Made by a program: the position numbers and the translations under genes
DNA from: Desulfobacteraceae bacterium
GTDB taxonomy: Bacteria > Desulfobacterota > Desulfobacteria > Desulfobacterales > Desulfobacteraceae
DNA length: 64,000 nucleotides
Assembly (NCBI GenBank): GCA_024225635.1
Contig: JAAEMK010000744.1
Span: 16,310-80,309, forward strand
Reading direction: 5' to 3'
Notes under the pieces: model-generated
What the model was told of the DNA's origin: nothing
Databases searched by the model: none
The model's input: the letters and a program-made list of their open reading frames with translations, nothing else
Part shown: positions 32,182-41,350 of the stretch, in pieces
Numbering within the stretch: the first letter of the stretch is position 1
Layout: each line of letters begins with the position of its first letter

Positions 32182-33432
32182 ATGCCAATAATACCTGAAA
32201 TAATATTCCAGCATGCAGAGGAATCCGCTTTTCTATGGCTCCTGCGCGACCATGGGGTTCATGAGCCCCACTATTCCCTTGCCGACCAGGCACACCTTGA
32301 CGACCGGGTTGAGTCCCATATCGACGGATTGCGCATTGCGGGAGACGAAGGCTGGGAAATCGTAAAGGAAGAGCTTTCATGGGAAGAGCCGGGTGAACTG
32401 TTTACCGCATCCGTGCTTGCCTTTGAAGATGATATTGAACAACGGATACAAACGGTTCTTGAAACGGATATCAAAAACCATGAACTCTCCCGGGGGCTTA
32501 TATCAGCCCTTGGCTGGCTTCCTTTTGACCGGATCAGCAGACATGTCCGGCATTTGCTCTCCGGGGACGCCCCGGATCTCCGGCGTATGGGGCTTGCGGC
32601 ATCTGCCGTGCACGGGCGTGATCCGGGGCAGCCGCTGGAAGACGCTCTGTCGGATGATGATATTATGCTGAAGGCCCGTGCCTTCAAGGCTGTGGGAGAG
32701 CTTGGCCTGGAACGGCTCCTTCCGGCACTGATTGAGCACTTGAACGACCGGGACGAAAAATGCCGTTTTTTTGCCGCCTGGTCTGCCGGAATGTTCAAGG
32801 CGCCCTCTTCCCTTCCGGTACTACAAAGCATTGCCGGGCAAGGCGGCCTGTATTCGGAACAATCCTGCCGGATGGCGCTTCGCAGCATGGATCTCCATGA
32901 AGGCCATGCCTGGCTGGAGGATCTTTCCAGGCAGGAAGAGCTGCAAAAGCTTGCATTGAAAGGTTACGGCGCCCTGGGTGATCCCACGGCAGTGCCCCTG
33001 CTGATCCAGGCGATGGAAAATCCCGACCTTGCCAGGGTTGCGGGAGAGTCCCTTTCAATGATAACCGGAGTGGATATAGCCTACGAAGATCTTGAGGGTG
33101 AATGGCCCCAGGGGTTTGAGGCGGGTCCCGGGGAAACAGCCGGGGACGAGGATGTGGAAATGGATCCGGATGAAGACCTTCCCTGGCCTGAACCGGAATT
33201 GATGGAACAATGGTGGAGCCAAAAGAAAAACTCATTTCAAACCGGCAAACGCTATTTGCTGGGAAAACCCATATCCGTTGAACAGCTTCATCACGTACTT
33301 GGAAGCGGATTCCAGAGACAGCGGGCACAGGCCGCAATTGAGCTTGCCATGATCAATCCGGGGCACCCGCTTTTTGAAGTGCGCGCGCCGGGGGGAAGAC
33401 AGCAAAGATTACTTGGCCGCCAAGGGGGATGA
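32182..33432 (+). CDS. TIGR02270-family HEAT-repeat protein, T6SS-associated
   Basis: A 416-aa protein of repeated HEAT-like helices (AFKAVGELGLERLLPALIEHL; GYGALGDPTAVPLLIQAM), an acidic linker (EDVEMDPDEDLPWPEPEL, about 330-347) and the family C-terminus ending PLFEVRAPGGRQQRLLG. TIGR02270 proteins are encoded mainly in T6SS/VgrG loci; function unknown, perhaps effector loading or assembly. It closes the vgrG operon and converges on the FHA gene with a 30-nt gap. Confidence 0.8.
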   Translation: MPIIPEIIFQHAEESAFLWLLRDHGVHEPHYSLADQAHLDDRVESHIDGLRIAGDEGWEIVKEELSWEEPGELFTASVLAFEDDIEQRIQTVLETDIKNHELSRGLISALGWLPFDRISRHVRHLLSGDAPDLRRMGLAASAVHGRDPGQPLEDALSDDDIMLKARAFKAVGELGLERLLPALIEHLNDRDEKCRFFAAWSAGMFKAPSSLPVLQSIAGQGGLYSEQSCRMALRSMDLHEGHAWLEDLSRQEELQKLALKGYGALGDPTAVPLLIQAMENPDLARVAGESLSMITGVDIAYEDLEGEWPQGFEAGPGETAGDEDVEMDPDEDLPWPEPELMEQWWSQKKNSFQTGKRYLLGKPISVEQLHHVLGSGFQRQRAQAAIELAMINPGHPLFEVRAPGGRQQRLLGRQGG

Positions 33433-33462
33433 GGCGACGCTTTCCCGCTTCAATCCTATCAT

Positions 33463-34416
33463 CTATTTGAAGAATCTCTTGAACAGGGAGCGGGGTTTTT
33501 CCGGTTCCGGCTCTTTTTCCGGAGCGCCGGGAGGCTCGATATCCGCCCTGGGCTCGACGATTTCGGCAAGCCGCCCACCGGCAAGGAACCGGAAGGTCGG
33601 CCCCTGGGGCGTCAGGCCAAGCCTGTCTTCCGGATTCAGGGGCGCTGCGGTTTCAATGGGCTGGTTGTTGATTCTCACCTGACTTTTACCCGTCAAATCC
33701 TTGATCCAGTAGCTGTCCCCACTGAAAAAAAACTGGGCGTGGCGAGCAACAAGCATGGGATGGTCCAGTACCACATCACAGTCCGCGCCACTGCCAACGG
33801 TGATGGGAACCTCCTTAAACGACTGGAGCATGGGACCGTACTGGATCACCAGGGGCGCCATCACGACTTCCACGGCAATGCCTTCAACCCGGCCCGGCGG
33901 CGGGGCCACCGGGGAAGGAGAAACCGGGGGCGGGGCCTGGTCCTGAGGAGGAGGTGGAACAGGAGAAGGGGGCTGGGCTGAAGCCGGTGCCGAAGGTGAC
34001 GCCGGAGCCGGAGGTGGAACCGGAACGCCGGCATTTCCTGAAGCAACCCCGGCCGGTTGAGGTGGCATGCCCGCATCAACCGACGGGCTCCCCTCTTCCA
34101 TCCGGGTCAGAAAGCTGACCTTGGGCCCGCCTTCGGTGAACATCAGCACATCGCCGTCCTTTAAAAACCCGCGGGAGATCCGCTGCCCGTTCAGAAAGGT
34201 TCCGTTAGTGCTGGTATCAATAATCTCAAAACGGTTTCCTTCCCGTTTGATGCTTGCGTGCCGCCTTGAAATGACAGCAAGCTCCCTTGGAAAGCTGAGG
34301 TGACAGGAAGGATGCCGGCCGATCTCGATGGCAGCATCACTGAACTCCTGGATGGTTCCCATCAGGGGACCGTGGATATGGATAAGCTGAACAATAATCC
34401 TGGGTACGGTTTTCAT
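33463..34416 (-). CDS. Double FHA-domain protein, likely reader of the T6SS threonine-phosphorylation pathway
   Basis: A 317-aa protein. The N-terminal FHA domain has the full phosphothreonine-binding pattern (EIGRHPSCHLSF, about 30-41; SRRHASI, about 50-56; DTSTNGTFLNG, about 68-78). A Pro/Ala-rich linker (about 110-185) leads to a second, less canonical FHA domain (VGSGADCDVVLDHPMLVARHAQFF, about 210-233). In other T6SS, the FHA protein is the target of PpkA-type kinase and triggers assembly; such a kinase lies nearby. It starts at ATG 34416 sharing one base with the preceding stop, third gene of a minus-strand operon. A TTG one codon upstream is an alternative. Confidence 0.85.
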   Translation of the reverse strand: MKTVPRIIVQLIHIHGPLMGTIQEFSDAAIEIGRHPSCHLSFPRELAVISRRHASIKREGNRFEIIDTSTNGTFLNGQRISRGFLKDGDVLMFTEGGPKVSFLTRMEEGSPSVDAGMPPQPAGVASGNAGVPVPPPAPASPSAPASAQPPSPVPPPPQDQAPPPVSPSPVAPPPGRVEGIAVEVVMAPLVIQYGPMLQSFKEVPITVGSGADCDVVLDHPMLVARHAQFFFSGDSYWIKDLTGKSQVRINNQPIETAAPLNPEDRLGLTPQGPTFRFLAGGRLAEIVEPRADIEPPGAPEKEPEPEKPRSLFKRFFK

Positions 34417-35885
34417 CAATTATCACTTCTCTTAATCTTTTCCAGCCGCTCGTAGAGCATTTGAGCCTTTTTGAGGTTCGGACTCACCTTTTTGTACTCC
34501 GGGTCGATATCCTTTACAAGCTGCCACTCGGCTATCGCCTCCTTGAGCTGCTCCTTGCCGAAGTGGTAAATGCCCATGGTATAATGTTTCTCTTTATAGG
34601 TATCCAGGGATTTATCAATGTACTCCAGACACTTTTCGCAGTCGGGATTGTTTTCCCGGGCCGCTTCGAAACTCTTTGCCGCCTCCAGGAATTCCTCCTT
34701 GGAATGGTGGATCAGGCCCTGCTGGAAATGGGCCTGGTAAAGGTAGTCCAGAACCTTTGGATTGCCCGGTTCCGCTTTTTTGGCCAGGTCAAACTCCAGG
34801 ATGGCATCTTTATACTCCTTTTGGTTAAAGAGATCCATGCCCTGGGCAAGATAGACCTCGGCATCGTCAAAGCTCTCCTGGGGAGGCGCCGGCGGTTCGA
34901 GATCTTCCGGCGCGGCCAGGGCCAGGGGCTCCTCAACAGCTTCGCCTGCCCGGATCCCATCGGCCCGGGGTTCTTCCACCGGGGCCTCGTCGGGCCGGAC
35001 CGCCTCAACCGGGGGCTCCTCAACCAGCGGCTCCTCAACCGGGGACTCGTCGACCTTGACTTCCTCAACCGGGGGTTCAGCCGCCTGGATTTCCTCATCC
35101 GGGACCTCCTCCGTGACAGGAGCTACCGGTTCGTCAGGCCCCTCTTCAACAAGCGGTTTGACGCTCTCCACGGGTTCAGGAGTTACTCCGGGAGATACGG
35201 GTTTCTCTTTCACGGGCACGGTCACCCTCTCCGGTTTCACTGCCTTGGCTTTTTTGATGGTGGCAAGGTAGGCGGCATGCCGCTTTTCAAGCTCGGCAAC
35301 GGAGGTGCCGTCTGTCTCGGGAATATTGACCTTCTGTCCCACCCTTACCCGGGTTGCGTTCTTCATGGCGTTGAACTTGGCGATCAAGGGATATTTCTTA
35401 TAATCGCCATAGTAGCGAAGGGCCAGCCTGGAGATGCTCTCACCGGGCCGGATGGTGTGAACGATAAACCTCTTCTCCTCAACTACGTCCCCGGCGCTTA
35501 ACCGCTTCTTTGCCCCGGCATGGCCCGGCCAGTTCTGGAGGGCGGCCAGGTACTCTTTCCTGGCCATCTCATTTTTTCCCCGTTTGTCCAGGGCAACTCC
35601 TTTTTCATAATGGATCTGTGCCCGTTGCCACAGCAACCGTTCCATCGCTTTGATCTTCCGTTTTGCGATCTCACTCCCTGGTTTTATGGCAGCGGCAAGC
35701 TTGTATTCTTTAAGGGCGCTGGTAATATTGTTTTCCTTTTCAAGGCGTTCGCCCGTGGAGATATGCTGCTGAAAAAGGCTTGTATCCTCACGGGTCAGCG
35801 TCTTTTGCATTTCGGTGAGGGAGGCGCATCCGGACAGTATAAAGAGAACGAAAAGTAAGAAAACAGCACAACGCGATTTTTTCAT
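34416..35885 (-). CDS. LysM- and TPR-containing lipoprotein
   Basis: A 489-aa protein with a lipoprotein signal (FILSGC, Cys at about residue 20), an N-terminal TPR-like stretch (about 40-125), a LysM domain (IVHTIRPGESISRLALRYYGD, about 141-161, closing at VGQKVNIP near 182-189), a Val/Glu/Pro-rich tether (about 205-345, repeated VEEP units) and C-terminal TPRs (about 348-475). It should be anchored in the outer or inner membrane and reach the peptidoglycan. Its operon with the FHA protein and a PG-type deacetylase suggests envelope sensing or T6SS anchoring. Confidence 0.82.
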   Translation of the reverse strand: MKKSRCAVFLLFVLFILSGCASLTEMQKTLTREDTSLFQQHISTGERLEKENNITSALKEYKLAAAIKPGSEIAKRKIKAMERLLWQRAQIHYEKGVALDKRGKNEMARKEYLAALQNWPGHAGAKKRLSAGDVVEEKRFIVHTIRPGESISRLALRYYGDYKKYPLIAKFNAMKNATRVRVGQKVNIPETDGTSVAELEKRHAAYLATIKKAKAVKPERVTVPVKEKPVSPGVTPEPVESVKPLVEEGPDEPVAPVTEEVPDEEIQAAEPPVEEVKVDESPVEEPLVEEPPVEAVRPDEAPVEEPRADGIRAGEAVEEPLALAAPEDLEPPAPPQESFDDAEVYLAQGMDLFNQKEYKDAILEFDLAKKAEPGNPKVLDYLYQAHFQQGLIHHSKEEFLEAAKSFEAARENNPDCEKCLEYIDKSLDTYKEKHYTMGIYHFGKEQLKEAIAEWQLVKDIDPEYKKVSPNLKKAQMLYERLEKIKRSDN

Positions 35886-35891
35886 AACATG

Positions 35892-36887
35892 TCACCTTAA
35901 CGAAACCGAATTAAAGGTTATTAACCGGGATACAAAAGATTTCATATCCCTTTTTAATATCATATCCCGCCTTAAATCAAGGGGATTTGAAAAAAAGGGG
36001 TTGGTTCCCCGCTCAACGGTAACAGCCATCTTGTACCCCGCCGCCTTTGCCATTGCAATGGTCCCGGGATCGGAGCGCCCAAAGGGAAAGGAGAAAAAAA
36101 TCGTCTCCTGGTCAAGCTCCCTGTCGATGATCTTTTTTGAGGTTTCAAGCTCGTGTTTCACCCGCCCAAGGAACTGCTCCCTGGTCTCATGCACCCCGGG
36201 GCGCGTCAGGTCGGAGTGGGAGACGGAATGGGAACCGATGGTGAATCCGGCGGCTTTCATCTCCCTGAGATCGTCCCAGGAAAGTGCCTTGGAGGAAATA
36301 CCGATGTAGTCGGTATAGACGAAAAGGGTGGCGACAAAACCATAACGTTTCAGAATGGGCCAGGCCACATCCCGGACAGAGCGATAGCCGTCATCGATGG
36401 AGATGATCACGGACCGCCTCGGTATCTGCTGCCTGAATTCGAGGAATCCCATGAGATCGTGGGGGGTAATCACATGGTAATCGTTCTCCTTGAGGTAACG
36501 CATCTGTTGGTCAAAGGCATGGGCCGGCATGTTCATGACCGATGCCTTCCCCTGGCCGAACTTGTGATAGCAGAGGATGGGCACCCCCTGGAACCCGTTT
36601 TCGTACAACCCCCCGGGCCGGGTCTGTTTAAGGGGAACGATCACCAGGTCGCCGGGCCTGAAATCGGTATTGCCGTTGGCCTCCCGGATGAGCCAGGCTT
36701 TGCCGGCGTCCCCCCAGAAGCGTTCTGAAAGGGAGGCAACGGTATCGTTGTTTCCCAGCCTGTAAAAAAGGTACTCATCCGAGCGGAACTTGACCCCGCC
36801 TGCGGATAAACCGGTTCCGCACCCCGGCAGGACAAGAAACAAAGCCCAGAAGAGCACTATACAAAAGAGCCTGAAAGACACCATCAT
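35892..36887 (-). CDS. LysM/NodB polysaccharide deacetylase lipoprotein
   Basis: A 331-aa protein with a lipobox (LVLPGC, Cys near residue 23), a divergent LysM-like segment (NNDTVASLSERFWGDAGKAWLI, closing with RPGDLVIVPLK) and a carbohydrate-esterase-4 NodB domain: ISIDDGYRSV (the Asp-Asp motif), HSVSHSDL (metal His) and FFSFPFGRSD. Such enzymes remove acetyl groups from peptidoglycan or exopolysaccharide sugars. It is first in the minus-strand operon (6-nt gap to the LysM lipoprotein) and diverges from the sensor/kinase genes. Confidence 0.85.
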   Translation of the reverse strand: MMVSFRLFCIVLFWALFLVLPGCGTGLSAGGVKFRSDEYLFYRLGNNDTVASLSERFWGDAGKAWLIREANGNTDFRPGDLVIVPLKQTRPGGLYENGFQGVPILCYHKFGQGKASVMNMPAHAFDQQMRYLKENDYHVITPHDLMGFLEFRQQIPRRSVIISIDDGYRSVRDVAWPILKRYGFVATLFVYTDYIGISSKALSWDDLREMKAAGFTIGSHSVSHSDLTRPGVHETREQFLGRVKHELETSKKIIDRELDQETIFFSFPFGRSDPGTIAMAKAAGYKMAVTVERGTNPFFSNPLDLRRDMILKRDMKSFVSRLITFNSVSLR

Positions 36888-37063
36888 ATCGCTCCTGGAA
36901 AATTATGATTATCAAACCGAACAGAAACACAGACAGTCACCATAGCGATAGATCAAGCCCATGTCCAGTAAAAAGAGTTCTTCGGCAAAACAACCGCCTG
37001 AAGCCATGGACAACGTTTTTCCGGACAATTCACCCGGGCCTGGTACGACACACAATAACTAAC

Positions 37064-37093
37064 TTGACATGAACACAGGTTTACGGGTAGTCT
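37064..37093 (+). promoter_or_regulatory. Possible promoter for the sensor-kinase-phosphatase operon
   Basis: A perfect -35 TTGACA at 37064-37069 is followed after 18 nt by TAGTCT (37088-37093), a poor -10. It lies in the 310-nt divergent region 36888-37198, which otherwise holds no gene and presumably contains promoters for both directions. Confidence 0.35.
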
Positions 37094-37198
37094 AAACCCA
37101 ACGTTCACACCGTTTCACCAGGGAAATCCATGGAATAACCGACCGGGAAGGGGATTTATCACGGTCCAGCGCAGCAACCCTTGAAAAGGTACGTTCCG

Positions 37199-38059
37199 AT
37201 GACACTCACAAAAACCGGCGTTTCAGCCAAAACGATCACCACAAGGCTGCTGTATGCCCTGATCATCTGGTTTTTATTTTTTTCGCTCTGTTACGTTTTT
37301 CTCTTTTTAAAGGACGATCATCGCCAGGAAGAGCTGACCAAGAGCGGGGTCTTTATATCAAAGGATATTGCAAGCCAGGCGGGACTGCCCCTGCTCGAAA
37401 GGAACATCGACCGCCTGGGCGAGCTCCTGAACGAGGTGTCAGAGCGTCCCGGGGTGGTGTACGCCTCGATAATCGACCACAAGAACAAACTCATCGCCTA
37501 CACGGACCAGAAGCAGTTTTTAACCCTCAACCAGCGCGGGTGGGATGTCCTGGACGATGTCCAATACTCCAGAGCGATTGAAACAAACGACCGGACCGTA
37601 ATCAACTTCTCTTCGGAAGTCACCTTTTCCGGCACCCGGATCGGAGAGATCTTCATCTCCCTTGCAACCCGGAAGGTCACCTCGAAACGACCGCTCTTCC
37701 TGGTTGCTGCGTTATTGTCCCTGGCGTTGATAGTCGCGATTTTTGTCCGCCTCCGGAAGGAGGCGGACCTGCCCCTGTGGATAAATATCAAGGCCCTGTT
37801 TCCCAAAAAGGAAGCTGAAAAGGAGCCGGACTCAACGCGCCTTGAAATCACCTGCCCCCTGTGCGGTGAAAAGAGCACTGTTTCCTCAAAAGAGTTTGCA
37901 CTGTTCAGCTTGAACCAGTTTCCAATTCTCAGGACAACGGTCAACGAAAAAAAACCGATTCTATTGACCGATCTGAGCAAGGTCCAGGAAATGACCTGGT
38001 TGAAACAAAGAATCGTGATGCAGTGTACTGAAATCATCAACAGACTCATCGCCAACTAA
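37199..38059 (+). CDS. Bitopic membrane sensor, paralogous to the ectodomain of the adjacent kinase
   Basis: A 286-aa protein with two hydrophobic segments (about residues 17-40 and 164-185) that bracket a ~120-residue periplasmic domain of single-Cache/PAS-like character (GLPLLERNIDRL, VVYASIIDHKNKLIAYTD). The short cytoplasmic tail has one CPLC motif and a small C-terminal helical part, but no kinase domain. The ectodomain aligns by eye with that of the next gene's kinase. ATG 37199 is preferred because AAAAGG lies 9 nt upstream; a TTG at 37181 is in frame. Probably a signal-receiving partner of the kinase. Confidence 0.7.
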   Translation: MTLTKTGVSAKTITTRLLYALIIWFLFFSLCYVFLFLKDDHRQEELTKSGVFISKDIASQAGLPLLERNIDRLGELLNEVSERPGVVYASIIDHKNKLIAYTDQKQFLTLNQRGWDVLDDVQYSRAIETNDRTVINFSSEVTFSGTRIGEIFISLATRKVTSKRPLFLVAALLSLALIVAIFVRLRKEADLPLWINIKALFPKKEAEKEPDSTRLEITCPLCGEKSTVSSKEFALFSLNQFPILRTTVNEKKPILLTDLSKVQEMTWLKQRIVMQCTEIINRLIAN

Positions 38060-38073
38060 TCGGGAGAAAGTAA

Positions 38074-39702
38074 ATGTCCGTGACCGACAAAGTATCAACA
38101 ACCATGACATGGGCAAAACAGGTGACAACCGGAACATTCAAGAGTGTGACCGGCACCCTGCTGAAGAGCAGCTTCCTCAACAGGAACAAGAAACCGTTGG
38201 CGATCTATGGCGCTGTCTGCCTGATCGGGATTATCCTCTCCTGGCTCCTGGTCCGCAGTGCAGCCACCGACTTTCGGCAGGAGTTCCTGAACAAAGCCGT
38301 TATCGCGGCAAATGCCATGGCGGAAAAGGTCAGCGCCCCGTTGCTGGAGAACGATATCCTGACCCTGAACGTGTCCATCGGCGAACTGGAAAAAAAGATC
38401 GCTCCGGTATTTGCGGGAATTCTGGACCACGAAGGGATTGTCATTGCCCACAGCGACCCCGAGGCCATGAATCTTAAGATGAAAGCGCCCGAAAAAACCA
38501 AAAAAATGACCACACTGGACGAGGTGACCGTGGAAAAGGAGGTGTTTCACAAATATGGAAAAACCATCACCTTTTCCAAGGATCTCTTTTACTCAAAAGT
38601 CAAGATCGGCACCCTTGTTTTCGGACTTGACGCCCAAACCCTTGCAAAGTCCGAGGCACGGTATCACCTGATGCTCCTGGCCGTTCTGGCCCTGAATGTT
38701 CTCATTTTTCTCCTCCTGGTTTTCATGACCGACCGCCATCTCAGGAATAAGGCCGCCAAAGAGCTTGAAGCCTTTGAAAATATGGAGAAGGTGGGGCCTT
38801 ATATGCTGAAGAAGAAAATCGCCCAGGGCGGTATGGCCGAACTCTTCCTTGCCGACTATATCCGGGATGACGGATTCAAGCGCACCGTTGCCATCAAAAA
38901 AATCCTGCCCCACCTGGCCCAGAACCAGGATTTCGTGGCCATGTTCATCCGGGAGGCACGGCTTGCCGCCATGCTCCAGCACCCCAACATCGTCCAGATA
39001 TTTGACCTGATAAAATTGATGAACCTCCACTTTATTGCCATGGAGTATGTCAACGGAAAAAACCTTGCGGAGATCATGGCCCATGAGAAATCCGGGCTGC
39101 CCGTGGAGCTTGCCCTGTTCCTGATCCAGAAGATCAGCTCAGGCCTTCACTACTCCCACTCGAAAACGGATGACCAGTCAGGAGAACCCCTGAACATCGT
39201 CCACAGGGACATCAGCCCCCAGAACATGCTGGTCTCCTTCAGGGGAGAGGTCAAGATCAGTGATTTCGGCATCTCCAAGGCCAGGAGTGAACCAAGTTTC
39301 ACCCAGGCCGGGGTGATCAAGGGCAAACTCTCCTACCTCTCCCCGGAGCAGGCCCTTGGCAAGGAGGTGGATCACCAGGCGGACATTTACGCCCTGGGCA
39401 TCATTTTCCATGAGATTCTCACGGGAAAGCGGCTCTACGATTTCTCCAACGAACTGGAGGCCATTCGAACCATTCCCACCATGAAGATCCCCGATTTAAC
39501 GGAATTAAGGCCCGACCTTCCCAAGGCCCTGGCGGACATCATTGCCAAGTGCCTGGAAAAGGACAAGGCCCGCAGATATCAAACGGCAAAAGAGCTCCAT
39601 GACGACCTGGCAAGCCTGAAATCCGAACTTCAGATCTCATTTGACGCATCCAATCTTGCCACGTTCATGGCCGACCGGTTTAAAAACGAAGACCTCTCCT
39701 GA
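38074..39702 (+). CDS. Transmembrane Ser/Thr protein kinase (PpkA-like)
   Basis: A 542-aa kinase. An N-terminal membrane segment (about 43-62), a periplasmic sensor domain (about 65-195, PLLENDILTLN, AGILDHEGIVIAHSDPE) and a second membrane segment (about 196-217) precede a Hanks-type kinase domain. The latter shows the Gly-rich loop IAQGGMAELF, Lys275 in VAIKK, HRDISPQN at 377-384 and DFG at 397-399. In T6SS threonine phosphorylation, PpkA phosphorylates an FHA protein to trigger secretion. Here the sensor is fused N-terminally rather than C-terminally. It is followed by the cognate phosphatase. Confidence 0.9.
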   Translation: MSVTDKVSTTMTWAKQVTTGTFKSVTGTLLKSSFLNRNKKPLAIYGAVCLIGIILSWLLVRSAATDFRQEFLNKAVIAANAMAEKVSAPLLENDILTLNVSIGELEKKIAPVFAGILDHEGIVIAHSDPEAMNLKMKAPEKTKKMTTLDEVTVEKEVFHKYGKTITFSKDLFYSKVKIGTLVFGLDAQTLAKSEARYHLMLLAVLALNVLIFLLLVFMTDRHLRNKAAKELEAFENMEKVGPYMLKKKIAQGGMAELFLADYIRDDGFKRTVAIKKILPHLAQNQDFVAMFIREARLAAMLQHPNIVQIFDLIKLMNLHFIAMEYVNGKNLAEIMAHEKSGLPVELALFLIQKISSGLHYSHSKTDDQSGEPLNIVHRDISPQNMLVSFRGEVKISDFGISKARSEPSFTQAGVIKGKLSYLSPEQALGKEVDHQADIYALGIIFHEILTGKRLYDFSNELEAIRTIPTMKIPDLTELRPDLPKALADIIAKCLEKDKARRYQTAKELHDDLASLKSELQISFDASNLATFMADRFKNEDLS

Positions 39703-39720
39703 CCCCAAAGGTTGAGACCC

Positions 39721-40449
39721 ATGACAGAAATACACTTATTTGGACAGACTGACCCTGGCCTGGTACGCAAGAACAACGAAGACACCTTTTTCATCGATAA
39801 ACAGCGGGGCTTCTGCCTGGTGGCGGACGGCATCGGCGGAACAAGAGGCGGAGAGATCGCAAGCAGGCTCTTTGTCGAGGAAAGCCTGACCTCCTTTGCA
39901 ATGCCGGATGCTTTGACCGAATCCCTTGCCGCGGACTTGATTCGCCAGAGCTTCCAGCGGGCCAATGCCGCCATCCTGGAATATGCAACGGCCAACCCCG
40001 GATGCAAGGGCATGGGATGCACGGCCGAGCTGATAGCCTTTTTCCCGGACGGTTTTGTCCTGGGCCACATGGGGGACAGCCGCAGTTTCCGCCTGAGAAA
40101 CAACTCTTTCAAACAGCTGACCACGGACCACTCCCTGGTTCAGGAACAGCTGGACCAGGGATTGATCTCTCCAGAAGAGGCCAAAGCGCACTCTTACAAA
40201 AACGTGATCCTCCGGGCGGTGGGCATCGAGGAGCACCCCGCGCTGGACATCATCAAGGGCAAGGTGTTTCCCGGGGATCTTTTTCTTCTCTGTTCGGACG
40301 GGCTCACAGACATGGTTTCACCCGACCTGATCCAGTCCCTGGTGAGCAGTTCCGGAACACTTGAGGCAAAGACCACGGCCCTGGTTCACCAGGCAAAGGC
40401 CAACGGCGGCAGGGACAACATCACCGTTGTCCTGGCCGAAATTCTTTGA
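39721..40449 (+). CDS. PP2C-family Ser/Thr phosphatase (PppA-like)
   Basis: A 242-aa PPM phosphatase with the metal-binding motifs VRKNNEDTFF (about 16-25), VADGIGG (about 37-43), GHMGDSRSF (about 116-124), CSDGLTDMV (about 190-198) and GRDNITVVL near the end. It reverses phosphorylation by the preceding kinase and so turns the T6SS switch off. ATG 39721 is preferred over a TTG at 39712, which lacks a fitting ribosome-binding site. The 18-nt gap shows an operon. Confidence 0.9.
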   Translation: MTEIHLFGQTDPGLVRKNNEDTFFIDKQRGFCLVADGIGGTRGGEIASRLFVEESLTSFAMPDALTESLAADLIRQSFQRANAAILEYATANPGCKGMGCTAELIAFFPDGFVLGHMGDSRSFRLRNNSFKQLTTDHSLVQEQLDQGLISPEEAKAHSYKNVILRAVGIEEHPALDIIKGKVFPGDLFLLCSDGLTDMVSPDLIQSLVSSSGTLEAKTTALVHQAKANGGRDNITVVLAEIL

Positions 40450-40463
40450 GACGACCGAAGGAA

Positions 40464-41249
40464 TCAGACCGAAAAGAGGTTTGAAGTGTTGTCCATGATC
40501 TGATCAAAGTGCTCCCGCATCCGGTCCCGAAGATCCGTCAGTACCTGGAATTTTGGATTTTCCGGCTGCTCTTTCTCTTCAAGGGGCTTGAGAAGGTGGG
40601 CAAACAGCTGGTCAACGGGTTGTTGGGAAATTTGCTGAACCTCTTTTTCGCTATCCTCTATCAGCTGTTTCATTCTATCCATGAGCGTTTCACTCTCCCC
40701 GGCAATACCTGAAGCCGGGGTTGCACTATAGCTCTCCTGGGAGATCTCGCTCATCATGGTGTAGGAACGCTGCATGCTGATATCGGCTGAAAATTCTGAA
40801 ACAGTATCATACCCGGTCATGCCAAGGGCGGTTTCAACGGCCCCATCCATGTCGCCATCTCCCATCTCAGCGAGGATCTCATCCAGGCTTCCCACGATAT
40901 TTTCAATATCATCCAGCTCCTGGTCGCTGAGATCGCCTTGTACCGAAAAGGTGAAGGAAGACCCGGACTCCAGGGTCATGGTCCTGGAGCTGTAATGGGC
41001 CATGGTCTCGGAGGAACCATTGACTATTTTACCCCTCTGGTCATAGGAAGACGTGTTCAACTCGGAAAACGAAGCAGCATTGATGGTAACCACATCCCCC
41101 TCCCTGGTTCTCAGGGAAAGATCGACATTGCTGCTTTCGGATGCGGACAGCGAACGCCGCTGCGTGGACCTGCAACCCGTCTCGGCCAGGGAACGGTCGG
41201 GATTGCCATGGCCGGACAATGCCTGGGAGTACGGTGAAATACTGTTCAT
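40464..41249 (-). CDS. Uncharacterised Ser/Glu-rich protein
   Basis: A 261-aa protein from ATG 41249 (AAGGAG 8 nt upstream; a GTG three codons earlier is less likely). No signal peptide or membrane segment. The N-terminal third is Ser-rich, the middle has a beta segment (SLRTREGDVVTINAASFS; MTLESGSSFTFSVQG) followed by acidic helices (DQELDDIENIVGSLDEILAEMGDGD), and the C-terminus is helical. The layout recalls flagellar or surface-associated proteins with a DUF5610-like middle, but I do not assign it. It converges on the phosphatase gene with a 14-nt gap. Confidence 0.6.
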   Translation of the reverse strand: MNSISPYSQALSGHGNPDRSLAETGCRSTQRRSLSASESSNVDLSLRTREGDVVTINAASFSELNTSSYDQRGKIVNGSSETMAHYSSRTMTLESGSSFTFSVQGDLSDQELDDIENIVGSLDEILAEMGDGDMDGAVETALGMTGYDTVSEFSADISMQRSYTMMSEISQESYSATPASGIAGESETLMDRMKQLIEDSEKEVQQISQQPVDQLFAHLLKPLEEKEQPENPKFQVLTDLRDRMREHFDQIMDNTSNLFSV

Positions 41250-41333
41250 GATAAACACTCCTTTTTGGGGGCCGGAAACAAAAACGCGGCCTGGTCTGAA
41301 TTGTGTTGCTCCCTGTTCGTATCGGCAGCTCCC

Positions 41334-41350
41334 CCGAAAAACGTTAGCGT
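41334..41350 (-). terminator. Short hairpin with T-run after the GGDEF gene
   Basis: On the minus strand, just past the stop codon, AAACG and CGTTT form a 5-bp stem around a 4-nt loop followed by further T residues. The stem is short, so confidence is modest. Confidence 0.4.

Noticed and set aside
34900-35130. Low-complexity Glu/Pro/Val-rich DNA as a possible tandem repeat element
   Set aside because: It is coding sequence of a flexible tether in the LysM lipoprotein; units are irregular.
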